Source: Limibacter armeniacum (GTDB taxonomy: Bacteria > Bacteroidota > Bacteroidia > Cytophagales > Flammeovirgaceae). From it: DNA of 64,000 nt. The stretch is taken from NCBI RefSeq assembly GCF_036880985.1, contig NZ_JBAJNO010000009.1, positions 3,260,501-3,324,500 on the forward strand, read 5' to 3'. The notes beneath the pieces were generated by a model. That model did no database searches. It was not told the origin of the DNA and saw only the letters and a list, made by a program, of their open reading frames with translations. Position 1 is the stretch's first letter; the number at the start of each line of letters is the position of its first letter. Positions 16,456-25,749 of this stretch are shown here, in pieces. The translations under genes were made by a program, and so were the position numbers.

Positions 16456-17052
16456 TCAGCTATTGGTTAAAATATGCTCAATCTTTTTTACAGCATGATG
16501 GTAAGAAGCTTTCAGGGCGCCAACGGAAGTGTCCAGTACTTCTGAAATGTCCTGATAGCTCATGTCCTCAAAATATTTCATATTGAAAACCAGTCGTTGC
16601 TTTTCAGGTAGCTTCAGAATAGCCTTTTGGAGCTTTATCTGTATTTCATCTCCTGATATTAATTCGCTTTCATCAAGCTTATTAGCCAGTTCCTTGTTTA
16701 CATCATGTATAGATAAAAAGAATCTTTTCTTCTTTTTGTTTAGAAAATTTAAACTATGGTTTGTGGCAATGCGGTACAACCAAGTATAGAGCTGTGATTT
16801 TCCTTCAAAACCGTTCAGGTTATGCCATGCCTTAATAAAGGTTTCCTGTGTTAGGTCATCTGCATCTTCATGAGTAATGACCAGCTTACGTATATGCCAG
16901 TAAACACGTTCCTGATACTTCTCAAGCAAGGCCCTAAAAGCCTCCTCTTTGGTAGAGGACAGTGAGAACTTACGTAGTATTTCGGTGTCTTCGAGTGTTT
17001 CTGAATTCACAATCGTTGTAAAGTTGGGCATCATGGTCATTTGACAGACCAT
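16456..17052 (-). CDS. ECF-subfamily RNA polymerase sigma factor
   Basis: A 198-residue sigma-70 family protein. Region 2 covers ~40-110 (YQERVYWHIRKLVITHEDADDLTQETF, then KSQLYTWLYRIATNHSLNFL), and region 4 covers ~140-195 (LPEKQRLVFNMKYFEDMSYQDISEVL, then KASYHHAVKKIE). It lacks regions 1 and 3, as ECF factors do. The true start is uncertain: ATG codons at 17052, 17040, 17034 and 17031 are all in frame, and only the last ~20 residues before region 2 are affected. It heads an operon with the anti-sigma and Spy-like genes, and probably controls envelope-stress genes including its own operon. Confidence 0.92.
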   Translation of the reverse strand: MVCQMTMMPNFTTIVNSETLEDTEILRKFSLSSTKEEAFRALLEKYQERVYWHIRKLVITHEDADDLTQETFIKAWHNLNGFEGKSQLYTWLYRIATNHSLNFLNKKKKRFFLSIHDVNKELANKLDESELISGDEIQIKLQKAILKLPEKQRLVFNMKYFEDMSYQDISEVLDTSVGALKASYHHAVKKIEHILTNS

Positions 17053-17111
17053 TTGAAGAAAGGTTTAATACTAAACAAAAAAAAATTGAAATAGTAAGGA
17101 AAGTAGGGAAA

Positions 17112-17149
17112 GAAAAAATCCACGCCAGCGAATAGCCAACGTGGATTTT
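17112..17149 (-). terminator. Terminator after lpdA
   Basis: A 10-bp stem (AAAATCCACG / CGTGGATTTT) with a 15-nt loop, followed by a T-rich run on the minus strand. It lies 42 bp downstream of the lpdA stop. Confidence 0.85.
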
Positions 17150-17191
17150 GAAGATTTATCTTGTAGCAGTAAATATACTGCAATTAGATGC

Positions 17192-18592
17192 TTACAAGTG
17201 GATACACTCACCGTATGCCTCTGCAACTGCTTCCATAACAGCTTCAGACAATGTCGGGTGAGGGTGAACCGCTGTGATGATCTCGTGACCTGTAGCTTCC
17301 AACTTACGGGCAGCAACTGCTTCAGCAACCATTTCAGTTACGTTGGCACCGATCATGTGACAACCTAACCATTCGCCGTATTTAGCGTCAAAGATTACTT
17401 TCACGAAGCCTTCCTTGTGACCCGCAGCACTTGCTTTACCTGAAGCAGAGAATGGGAATTTACCCACTTTGATCTCGTAACCAGCTTCTTTCGCTTGCTC
17501 TTCAGTGTAACCTACAGATGCGATTTCAGGAGCACAGTATGTACAACCAGGGATGTTTTTGTAATCCATTGGCTCAGGGTTCAGACCTGCAATTTTCTCC
17601 ACACAAATGATGCCTTCGTGAGAAGCAACGTGTGCAAGAGCAGGACCGTGAACGATGTCACCAATTGCATAAACATTTGGAATGTTAGTTTTGTAGAAGT
17701 CGTCTACTAGGATTTTGCCTGCGTCATGAGCAACACCTGCCTCTTCCAGACCAATGCCTTCAATGTTTGTAGCAACACCAACAGCAGAAAGTACAACATC
17801 ACACTCAATAGTAGTTTCTTCGCCTTTCTTGTTGCTTTTCACTGTCACTACACAGCCTTCACCTGAAGTGTCAACGTTAGTTACAGCAGCATCAGTCATC
17901 ACCTTGATGCCTTGCTTCTTGAAGCTCTTAGCCAGCTCTTTTGAAATATCAGCGTCCTCTACAGGTACGATACGTGGCAAGTACTCTACGATTGTTACTT
18001 CAGTACCGATTGAGTTGTAGAAGTAAGCAAACTCAACACCGATAGCACCCGATCCCATTACAACCATTTTCTTAGGTTGTTTTTCCATTGTCATGGCTTT
18101 GCGGTAGCCAATTACTTTTTCGTTGTCGATCGGAATGTGAGGAAGTTCTTTTGAACGGCCACCAGTTGCCAAGATGATGTTGTCAGCTTCATAAACAGTT
18201 TTAGTACCGTCAGCAGCTTCTACTTCTACTTTCTTGTCTGATGTCAGACGACCGAAACCTAAAAGCTTCTCGATTTTATTTTTCTTCAAAAGGAACTCGA
18301 TACCCTTGCTCATGCCATTGGCTACACCACGGCTACGCTGTACCATTGCCTCAAAGTTTACGTTCGCGTCACCTACCGTTACACCGTAATCCTGAGCATG
18401 TCTGATGTATTCAAACACCTGTGCACTTTTCAACAGGGCTTTTGTAGGAATACAACCCCAGTTCAAGCAGATACCCCCTAGTTCAGCTTTTTCTACAACA
18501 GCTGTTTTCAGACCCAATTGAGAAGCTCTGATCGCTGCTACATAACCACCAGGACCGCTACCAATTACAATTACATCAAATTTTGCCGACAT
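17192..18592 (-). CDS. lpdA: Dihydrolipoyl dehydrogenase (E3)
   Basis: A 466-residue flavoenzyme that reoxidises dihydrolipoamide in pyruvate, 2-oxoglutarate and branched-chain dehydrogenase complexes and in the glycine cleavage system. The N-terminal FAD Rossmann motif is VIGSGPGGYVAA, the redox disulfide is C42/C47 in GGICLNWGCIP, the NAD-binding motif is GSGAIGVEFAYFY, and the C-terminal catalytic His-Glu dyad lies in AVHPHPTLSEA (the His is near residue 445). Length is typical. No E1/E2 genes are adjacent, so this is probably the shared E3. A candidate -7 box on the minus strand (TATTTTTG, 18677-18670) lies ~75 bp upstream of the ATG. Confidence 0.96.
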   Translation of the reverse strand: MSAKFDVIVIGSGPGGYVAAIRASQLGLKTAVVEKAELGGICLNWGCIPTKALLKSAQVFEYIRHAQDYGVTVGDANVNFEAMVQRSRGVANGMSKGIEFLLKKNKIEKLLGFGRLTSDKKVEVEAADGTKTVYEADNIILATGGRSKELPHIPIDNEKVIGYRKAMTMEKQPKKMVVMGSGAIGVEFAYFYNSIGTEVTIVEYLPRIVPVEDADISKELAKSFKKQGIKVMTDAAVTNVDTSGEGCVVTVKSNKKGEETTIECDVVLSAVGVATNIEGIGLEEAGVAHDAGKILVDDFYKTNIPNVYAIGDIVHGPALAHVASHEGIICVEKIAGLNPEPMDYKNIPGCTYCAPEIASVGYTEEQAKEAGYEIKVGKFPFSASGKASAAGHKEGFVKVIFDAKYGEWLGCHMIGANVTEMVAEAVAARKLEATGHEIITAVHPHPTLSEAVMEAVAEAYGECIHL

Positions 18593-18736
18593 AACAGTTA
18601 ATTATTTAGATGCTTAAAAATATCTTTCGTTTTCATTAGCCAAAAAGACAAGAAGTCTTGATGACCGCACAAAAATAAGTGTTTAAGGGAGATTAAAAAA
18701 CTGTAAGACTAATTGCAGTTTAACTGTATATCAATA

Positions 18737-18766
18737 GAAAAGGCATTGCTGTCAACAATGCCTTTC
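18737..18766 (-). terminator. Terminator after the 156-residue coiled-coil gene
   Basis: A near-perfect stem (GAAAAGGCATTG / CAATGCCTTTC) with a 7-nt loop lies 17 bp past the stop at 18784 on the minus strand. Confidence 0.8.
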
Positions 18767-18783
18767 TTGATTCAATATGCAAT

Positions 18784-19254
18784 TTACTCTGTGTCTCCGT
18801 CTATTTCAGGAGCCTGCGAAGTTCCAAAAAATGTACTTGGAAGAATCTTACGAATAAAAGATTTGCCTTCTTCAATTTCTTTGACTTCAAGCTGTGATTC
18901 CTGAAGTGCTTTTTGCCAAGCAGGAGGAAAGCCAATCAAAGAGCCTGAGAGTGAGTCAATAGCTTTTTGGTATACTTGTAAGGTTATCATCTCTTTTCTG
19001 CCAGGCTTTTGCATTAATACCTGATTGCTGATACGCAGGTTCTCGTTTTCCTTCTTGAGCATTTCCATTTCCTTCTTACGTTGGTCAATGGCTTCTGCAT
19101 CCAATTCCATTTTTTGGTGAAGGTGTTTTTTAAGGTCTTTGATTTCCTTCTTGAGCTGATCCCGCTTGATCATTTGCTGTATATACAAAATAAGGCATAA
19201 GACAAGTCCAATACCTAAACCTATAAGGAAGTCCTCCAATGAAAAATTTTCCAT
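18784..19254 (-). CDS. Membrane-anchored coiled-coil protein, unknown function
   Basis: A 156-residue protein with one N-terminal transmembrane helix (~8-26, FLIGLGIGLVLCLILYIQQ) and a Lys/Glu-rich coiled coil from ~28 to ~80 (heptads of L/I/M). The C-terminal part carries an FPPAWQKALQESQLEVKEIEEGK segment and an IRKILPSTFFG tail. This looks like a single-pass cytosolic-facing scaffold. I recognise no family. It is separated from the upstream lipoprotein gene by a large hairpin, so it may be a separate transcription unit. Confidence 0.6.
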   Translation of the reverse strand: MENFSLEDFLIGLGIGLVLCLILYIQQMIKRDQLKKEIKDLKKHLHQKMELDAEAIDQRKKEMEMLKKENENLRISNQVLMQKPGRKEMITLQVYQKAIDSLSGSLIGFPPAWQKALQESQLEVKEIEEGKSFIRKILPSTFFGTSQAPEIDGDTE

Positions 19255-19277
19255 GCTGATTTTAATTAAAATAATAA

Positions 19278-19356
19278 AGCCGAAAGCGCTATCCAGTTAA
19301 ACAACTTAGTAACAAAAGCTGAGAAATTTAACTATTTGAAGATAGTACTTTCGGCT
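19278..19356 (-). terminator. Long structured hairpin downstream of the T9SS/lipoprotein operon
   Basis: Outer arms AGCCGAAAGCGCTATC (19278-19293) and GATAGTACTTTCGGCT (19341-19356) pair with two mismatches. Inside are a second arm pair (AGTTAAA / TTTAACT) and a third (CTTAG / CTGAG). On the minus strand the stem ends in a T-rich stretch, consistent with termination of the operon ending at 19394. The 79-nt nested structure is larger than the other terminators here. Confidence 0.6.
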
Positions 19357-19393
19357 GAAAAGTGAAAAACTAGTGCCCTAAACGGAGTAGCAG

Positions 19394-20140
19394 CTAGATT
19401 CCCTGAGAAGTCAGTTCAATATCTACGGATGTATCAATATTAATGGCTTTTACCAAAATAGCGTTATAGTCTCCTGGACGGACATCGTTCAAGACCAACG
19501 TTTTCTTTTTGACGATTCCATTTTTAGTCATCGTGACATTGATGGTAATCGGTGAAGCTGAGAAATACCCAACCCTTTGTTCATCACCTGTATAAGTAAG
19601 AGAACCATCACTTGAAGAAGCTGTCATTTCATAAGTATCAAAGAACGCTTGGGTTTCAGGAGTGTAGTCGATCGTTAGTAAGGTATTTAAGACCTCAAAA
19701 TCGATACTTTTGATAGCGACTACAGCGTCACCTACTTCAAAACCTTGTTGACCTTTAAGCTGTGGTGCATCAAAGGCAGGCATGGTCGGTGTTCCATTAT
19801 CAACATGAAGTGTATACTGACCTTCAAAGAGTGTGATAGGGAATGGCACCTTGGTCATGTCTTCAAAATAGGCAATCTGTTTTCCTGAAGAATCATTGAC
19901 AATAGCTAAGTGAAACCCTTCCAATGATAGTTGAGATAGGTCTACTCCGGCTTTAGCTAATACGTTGTAACCTAAGTCAAGGTCAAGTGTATTGAGTGTG
20001 ACCTTACCTTCTGAAGGAAGTTGTTCAGCTTTCGCTGTTTCTTCTTCGGGCTCCACAATGAAAATGGGAATACACGATTGCCAGATTGTAGAAAGCAAGA
20101 CGAAAAGCAGTAAGCGATATGAATATTTTATTTTGTTCAT
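19394..20140 (-). CDS. DUF4493-like lipoprotein
   Basis: A 248-residue lipoprotein with signal peptide and lipobox WQSC (lipidated C23). The mature region starts with a G-x-V-x-L-N-T-L-x-L-D-L-G strand, then an Ile/Gly-rich second part: ITLFEGQYTLHVDNG (the usual 'gives a PG/EG-x-Y' motif), FDAPQLKGQQGFEVGD, then DFEVLNTLLTIDYTPE and MTKNGIVKKKTLVLNDVRPGDYNAI. This matches the DUF4493 pattern of Bacteroidota surface lipoproteins (function unknown). Its start lies 29 bp after the stop of the giant T9SS protein, so the two are likely co-transcribed and possibly surface partners. Confidence 0.65.
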   Translation of the reverse strand: MNKIKYSYRLLLFVLLSTIWQSCIPIFIVEPEEETAKAEQLPSEGKVTLNTLDLDLGYNVLAKAGVDLSQLSLEGFHLAIVNDSSGKQIAYFEDMTKVPFPITLFEGQYTLHVDNGTPTMPAFDAPQLKGQQGFEVGDAVVAIKSIDFEVLNTLLTIDYTPETQAFFDTYEMTASSSDGSLTYTGDEQRVGYFSASPITINVTMTKNGIVKKKTLVLNDVRPGDYNAILVKAINIDTSVDIELTSQGI

Positions 20141-20169
20141 GGCTTTATCTGTAATCTATAATGAGTCAG

Positions 20170-23100
20170 TTACCTTTTCAATAATTGAAGAGCCGAAACT
20201 CCTTTGTCTGTTTTGATCATTAAATGGTATAAACCATTTGGAAGCTGTGCTACAGTGATTGTTTGCTGTAAGCCTTCCAAAGACTGAACCAATACCAATC
20301 TGCCTGTTGCATCGAAGATCGATAGTTGTGAACCCGTACTGAAGTTGCCTTCAAGGTTAATGATATCGACAGCAGGGTTAGGATAGAGCTTGATATTTGA
20401 TTTGAATTCATCGTCAACACCCAAGACAATCCTATTGGATGGAGCATATGCAAATATTTCAGACGGAATCAGGAAATGTAACTCTATAATTCTCTCTTCA
20501 CCTGTAACTCTGATGAGCAGACTTAAATCGTCATTTGATATACCTGAAATATCTCTGTCAATGATTACCTGAGAAGAGTCAGTACTTAGTGTTAGCCATT
20601 CGGGAACAGCAGTACTGTCTTCAAGGGTCATATCAAAGTCAAGAATTGATTTGAGTACATCAAGCCTGTCCGCAGGAAGCTGAACCAAAAGTTGGTTTCC
20701 ACTGCCAAGGGAAAGGTCTGCTTCAGTAGCCTTGACATAGATAGAGGTCACTGCATACACATTATATTCAGATTCTGTCACGTAGAAAGAGACGTTGACA
20801 GAAGCCGCTGCTTCAAAATTAAGGTCACCTATTTGGTATGCAGCTATCGTCACTTTTCCTGTATCATATAGAGAAACTAAACCTCCATTTATGGTGGCAT
20901 TACCTTCCAGTACTTCAAAACTTACAGGTAAGCCTGAAGTTGCTTCTGCCTGAAGACTGAATTCAGGTTTAACAAGTAAGTCAATATCCTCAATTGGTGT
21001 AAAGGAAATACTTTGTGTTTGCTTGACAACCTCTAGTGTGCTATTGATATAATTGAATGTATAGTGACTGTCATTTCCTCCTGAAATGGTAACAGGATAA
21101 ATACCAACATTTGAAGAAAGTGTTGCAGTAGTAGAGACAGTTGGCAGTGTTGCCAATACTGTTTTATTCTCACCAACCTTAAATCCGCTGAAGTATAGGT
21201 TAAAGGTTGGATTTGCAGTATTGTAAGGTCTGCTAAGTGTATCTGTACTGACTGTCAATAATGCAGGCTCTACAATAATAGAGAATGATGCAGCTGCTTG
21301 AGCTCCCAAATCATCGGTTGCTACAACACTAATTACAGTGGTGCCAATATCTTGAATACTGAATGATAATTGGTCACCAGTCAATGAATAAGTGACTGAG
21401 CTGCCTGTTCCGTCTATTGTATAGGATAACGTTGCACCTTCTTCATCATAGAAATAGTCAGAAAATACAATGCTTGAGTCGGCTGCATTGTATGGCATTA
21501 CAATATCACTGATTACTGTTTCTAAAATAGGAGGATCATTAGCCTCCAATACATTGAATGTGATGGTGGATGCTATGTCTGCAATACCTGTATCATCAGC
21601 AGAAATAGATGATTGTACATCAAAGGATGCTGTTCCGAAGAATGCCAATGTAGGAATAAAAACAATTGGGTTCTCTGCAGGGATGAAGGTGCCTGCTGGT
21701 ATTATGGTAATACTGTCAGGTTGATAAAGCACTCCATTGGTAATGTTGGATACTTTAAAGTGTGTAACATTGGCATCATCATTTGGATCTTTTTCTATAG
21801 AAACTTCTAGTGTGGAGTCCTCTATGATATTGTAGGTTCTTGCTACAGGTTTGTTTGCAAAAGCGTCTACTAAGATACCGGAAGTGTTTCCATTATTGGC
21901 TAAGTCTAGGGTGGCAGCGTTTCCGACGATATCTGTGATACTGCCACCATTCAACATCATTGGAAGTGGCAAGGTAATACCATCCTTATCTTCATCTCTT
22001 GCTTGGACAGTATAAGCAAAGGTAATGGAGCTGTCTGATGCACTTTGATAAGAAGCTTCCCATGTACCGCTTCCTTGTAGGTTGTTGAAGCCTAGAGCCA
22101 ATGAAGGAGAGCCCGAAACCTGAATTGCTTCATTAAAATTGACAGTGATGGAAAGTGTTTCGCCAGCTTGGTAAATTTTGTTTGCAGGAAGTACCTCTGA
22201 TCGTACAATAGGTCCTGTAATATCATATACAACCATTACTGTATCTGATAGTGTGTTTCCATTTCCTAAACTATCTGTTAAGGCTCCTGCTTCTATCCAA
22301 GCTTCCATATTACCTTCAGTAATTGGTAATAGGTCTGCTGAATAACTGGAAGGTGTTAACTGCTGAAAGTTGCTGATAGTAGCATTCGATACAGAAATAT
22401 CAGCAATTGTGAAACCAGTAACATTATCATCAAAGTCAATACTGAATGGTACAGGTGTTAAAATATCATTCGTGATGTTTTTACTGGCCTGAAGTGTAGC
22501 AACAGGTCCTGTGAAGTCTCCTACAATTGAAAAAGTGGCTTCAGCGTTACTGTTTCCAGCTGGGTCGTAATGTATGTCAGCAGGTACTGTTACACTTGCC
22601 ATACCATCTGAAAGGATGTTCATGGTAAGTGTGTAAAGTCCCTCTCCATTGTAATCGAGACTGTCTATCGTCGCATTAGTGGTAATAAGGTCAGCCAATG
22701 TGAAGTTTTCAAAGTATTCATTAAAAGCTAACTCTATCAAGAAACTACTATTGCTAGTTGGCGATAGTTCGTTGGAATTGAAAATAGGCTGTGGTTTTAT
22801 GATATCATAAAACGTATAGAAATAATCAATATTAACGATGTTGCCAGCCAAGTCAGTGATGTTACCGGTTTCACCATCAATTTCCATATCAATATATTCT
22901 TCAACAACACCAGCATTAGGTAGAATATTAAAAGTATACTCCTTGTTGGCGGTAACTTCAGCCAATGAACCTGCTTCTATTGTAGCATTAGCACCATAGA
23001 AATAAAAATCACTTTCATCAAACCCTATTACATCTTCACTGAAAGTGATTTTGGCAGGAATTGGGCTGATATTGGTTGCTTCGCCGTTAGGGAATTCGAT

Positions 23101-25125
23101 GGTATAGCTAGGACCTGTAATATCATAATTGATAGTTAAAGTATCTGACAGGATATTATCGTTGAAAAGTGAATCGGAAAGTGCAGATGGCTCAATCCAA
23201 ACTTTCATAATACTGTCAGAAGCAGTTACTGTAGGGTAAATGTCTGCTGTAAAACTTTTTACTGAAACCTGCTGGAAATTACTCACCGTAGCATTTATTG
23301 TTGCTAGGTCAGTTGAATCAAAGCCTACAACAGCTTCGTCAAAATCGATAGTGATTGATGCTGATGAATTGGTTAATGAAGTTGAAGAACTAAATGTGGC
23401 AACAGGTCCTGTGAAGTCACCTACTACTGAGAATATAGCAGCCTCATTGCCGTTGCCAGCCCAATCTGCTCTGGTGTTGGCAGGTAAGGAAACAGTAGCA
23501 ACACCATCTGCTAAAATGTTTAGATTTAGCATATAAGGTCCTTCTCCAAGATATTCTACACTGTCAATTGTAGCGTTTGTCGTCACCAAATCACTCAGGG
23601 TAAACCCTATTAAGTCTTCATCCAATAAAAATTCAAGAGGTATGGAGCTATTACTGGTTGGTGACACTTCATTAGAATTGAAGGAAGGTTGTGGCTTTAC
23701 AATATCATAATATGTGTAGAAGTAATCCCAAATAAGGTCATTGCCAGCCATGTCGGTGATATCAATTACTTCACCATCAATCTCAATGTCGATATATTCA
23801 TCTACGATACCTGAATTAGGAGAAATATTAAAAGTATATTCCTTGTTAGCGATAACTTCAACCAGTGAACCTGTTTCTATTGTGGCATTAGCACCGTAGA
23901 AATAAAAATCACTTTCGTCAAACCCTATTACCTCTTCACTAAAGATAATTTTAGCAGGAATTGGGGTTGCATTGGTTGCTTCGCCATTAGGAAATTCAAT
24001 GACATAAGTAGGAGCTGTCTGATCAAATTCAATAGAAAATATAGTCTCAGGGTTTACCTCTCCTGCTAAATTAGAAGCGGTACTTTCAGGAATTACAAAT
24101 CCTACACTGCCATCAGCGTCAGGGTAAACGTTGAGGGTAGCTTCCGGGGTCAATAAATCAATATAAGCTGAGAAAGGTTCAGGCGTGTCTGAAGCATAGA
24201 TTCTTCCGTCGTTAGCCACGCATACAGCTTGTGGATTTTTAAAAGGGTTACTTGGCGAGATCGACTCAACGATTACTCCATTAGTGTCAATCTTAAGTAA
24301 TTTGAAACTGCCTTTGTCCAGTGTGTAGATATAACCAAAGCCATCAATTGTAAGATCATTAATAGCACCATAACTTCCGTCTAGTGTTTTCACGGAGTAT
24401 GAGTTGGCAGGATCTACTATGTAAATGGTATTGGAGCTGTCATCAGCTAAATAGATGTAACCATTAGGACCTCCAACTTCAAGGAAGGTGCAAAAAGGAA
24501 TATCCCAATACCCAGTTTCTAGTCCATCCAAGGAAGGGTCATGTTGTGTTAATACTCCTCCACCTCCATCTAAAATATACACCATGCCATCAGGTGTTAC
24601 TGCTATGTCACTAGCACTTTCAAAAGAGAGGTCCCACAATACAGCATTACCGTTAGGATCATACATAAAGACCTCGTTGTTATCTGTAATGATATAAACG
24701 TTCTCGTCTTTATCAGCTGTGATACCTATTACGTTTCCTGTTGCAGTTATGTCCCATTCGGCAATTATATCTCCTTCAGGAACAACCTTCTTGATTAGGC
24801 TCGCCCCTTGATCCACAACAAATACATTCCTAAGTGGGGAAACGCAAATGACCGTAGCATCAACTAGACTATCTTCCAGTATCGCTTTGCTTGGGTATGC
24901 AAATTTGAAGTCAGCAACTGTCGCATTAAACGGTTCCAGCTTATCTACATGCAAACCATCAATAAGTTGATTGTAATTGATAGTAACTGGAATCGGGTTT
25001 GTGTTTGTAGGGGAGCTGGCTGTAGAACTTATGTTCAGCTGAGGAGCCTGCCCAAAGGTGAGCAGTGGAAATATCAACAAAAGCAGATATAACCACATAG
25101 CTTTAAAAGGTAGAATTCGGATCAT
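20170..25125 (-). CDS. Giant T9SS-exported protein with beta-propeller, Ig-like repeats and sorting domain
   Basis: A 1651-residue secreted protein. Order: signal peptide ~1-25; the first half of an Ig-like domain ~30-75; an NHL-like beta-propeller ~75-312 (repeats of D-x-x-G-x-I/V-Y-x-x-D); then the second half of that Ig domain to ~365. Two 300-residue repeats of Ig-like modules follow (~368-668 and ~668-968; IEFPNGEATN starts each). After these come further Ig/cadherin-like modules, an MBG-type domain near 1280-1360 (RPYNTANPTFNLYFSGF), and a T9SS type A sorting domain from ~1578 (KLYPNPAVDIINLEG ... GLYHLMIKTDKGV). In T9SS substrates this last domain is cleaved at the outer membrane and the protein is anchored or released. 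Likely an adhesin/cell-surface scaffold; ligand unknown. Confidence 0.85.
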   Translation of the reverse strand: MIRILPFKAMWLYLLLLIFPLLTFGQAPQLNISSTASSPTNTNPIPVTINYNQLIDGLHVDKLEPFNATVADFKFAYPSKAILEDSLVDATVICVSPLRNVFVVDQGASLIKKVVPEGDIIAEWDITATGNVIGITADKDENVYIITDNNEVFMYDPNGNAVLWDLSFESASDIAVTPDGMVYILDGGGGVLTQHDPSLDGLETGYWDIPFCTFLEVGGPNGYIYLADDSSNTIYIVDPANSYSVKTLDGSYGAINDLTIDGFGYIYTLDKGSFKLLKIDTNGVIVESISPSNPFKNPQAVCVANDGRIYASDTPEPFSAYIDLLTPEATLNVYPDADGSVGFVIPESTASNLAGEVNPETIFSIEFDQTAPTYVIEFPNGEATNATPIPAKIIFSEEVIGFDESDFYFYGANATIETGSLVEVIANKEYTFNISPNSGIVDEYIDIEIDGEVIDITDMAGNDLIWDYFYTYYDIVKPQPSFNSNEVSPTSNSSIPLEFLLDEDLIGFTLSDLVTTNATIDSVEYLGEGPYMLNLNILADGVATVSLPANTRADWAGNGNEAAIFSVVGDFTGPVATFSSSTSLTNSSASITIDFDEAVVGFDSTDLATINATVSNFQQVSVKSFTADIYPTVTASDSIMKVWIEPSALSDSLFNDNILSDTLTINYDITGPSYTIEFPNGEATNISPIPAKITFSEDVIGFDESDFYFYGANATIEAGSLAEVTANKEYTFNILPNAGVVEEYIDMEIDGETGNITDLAGNIVNIDYFYTFYDIIKPQPIFNSNELSPTSNSSFLIELAFNEYFENFTLADLITTNATIDSLDYNGEGLYTLTMNILSDGMASVTVPADIHYDPAGNSNAEATFSIVGDFTGPVATLQASKNITNDILTPVPFSIDFDDNVTGFTIADISVSNATISNFQQLTPSSYSADLLPITEGNMEAWIEAGALTDSLGNGNTLSDTVMVVYDITGPIVRSEVLPANKIYQAGETLSITVNFNEAIQVSGSPSLALGFNNLQGSGTWEASYQSASDSSITFAYTVQARDEDKDGITLPLPMMLNGGSITDIVGNAATLDLANNGNTSGILVDAFANKPVARTYNIIEDSTLEVSIEKDPNDDANVTHFKVSNITNGVLYQPDSITIIPAGTFIPAENPIVFIPTLAFFGTASFDVQSSISADDTGIADIASTITFNVLEANDPPILETVISDIVMPYNAADSSIVFSDYFYDEEGATLSYTIDGTGSSVTYSLTGDQLSFSIQDIGTTVISVVATDDLGAQAAASFSIIVEPALLTVSTDTLSRPYNTANPTFNLYFSGFKVGENKTVLATLPTVSTTATLSSNVGIYPVTISGGNDSHYTFNYINSTLEVVKQTQSISFTPIEDIDLLVKPEFSLQAEATSGLPVSFEVLEGNATINGGLVSLYDTGKVTIAAYQIGDLNFEAAASVNVSFYVTESEYNVYAVTSIYVKATEADLSLGSGNQLLVQLPADRLDVLKSILDFDMTLEDSTAVPEWLTLSTDSSQVIIDRDISGISNDDLSLLIRVTGEERIIELHFLIPSEIFAYAPSNRIVLGVDDEFKSNIKLYPNPAVDIINLEGNFSTGSQLSIFDATGRLVLVQSLEGLQQTITVAQLPNGLYHLMIKTDKGVSALQLLKR
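22221..24020 (-). repeat. Two tandem 900-bp units inside the T9SS protein gene
   Basis: Corresponding codons lie exactly 900 bp apart (for example around 23060 and 23960), giving two ~300-residue units with high identity across FDESDFYFYGANATIE and SPTSNSS. They encode three Ig-like modules each. The exact 900-bp phase implies a duplication without indels since it occurred. Confidence 0.75.
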
Positions 25126-25749
25126 ATGTATGGTACTCTTAATCGGTTTTAGTGTATTTGAGCAACGAGCTTTTTTGGTGCTGCTTGTCAGTTTAAGTCA
25201 GTAAAATTGTGAATAAATTTAAAAAATAGATTCAAATACCTTCTAAAGGTAAAATAAATCCTTCTTTTTACCTTATAAAATGGGTCTGTAATGCTTTCTT
25301 TCCTAAGAATTACTAGCCTGAATCCCTCAAAATATACCCGTCAGGAGGTGCATTGTTATATGTTTTAAAAATGTTGTACCTAGTTTTACCGTAGCTAATG
25401 AATAATTGTTTTTGCTTAAGGGCTATTGTGTAAGGTATTAGGTTATAATTTTCTTAATTCGGAGTTGTAAGAAAGAGTGTATTTAAACATCCCGTTCTTT
25501 TTTTAGTTCAATATTTGACCTTATACCCATTTTATTCTGAAATTGTAATAAAACTAGGTCTTGCCACATTACTGTGGTGAATCTTCTAGTGAATCTATTA
25601 AGCAACGAAGAATTATTCTTTAACCTTTTTCTTCATGACTCTGCGATTCTTGCATGATTTTAGAGACTAGAATAGTGTTGCTGCATCACATTTACGAATA
25701 CTATACAATTAAGCCCTATTCCTTTTACCTGACTTCACCTTTAATAACC
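25126..25749. other. Divergent intergenic region, 624 bp
   Basis: This AT-rich region separates the T9SS protein (minus) and the TPR-CHAT gene (plus). A frame continuous with the TPR-CHAT gene extends to 25654 without signal-peptide character and is treated as untranslated. I see no recognised promoter pair, repeat or RNA structure. Confidence 0.5.

Noticed and set aside
25654-25749. Extended N terminus of the TPR-CHAT protein
   Set aside because: The extension would bury the clean signal peptide that starts at 25750.
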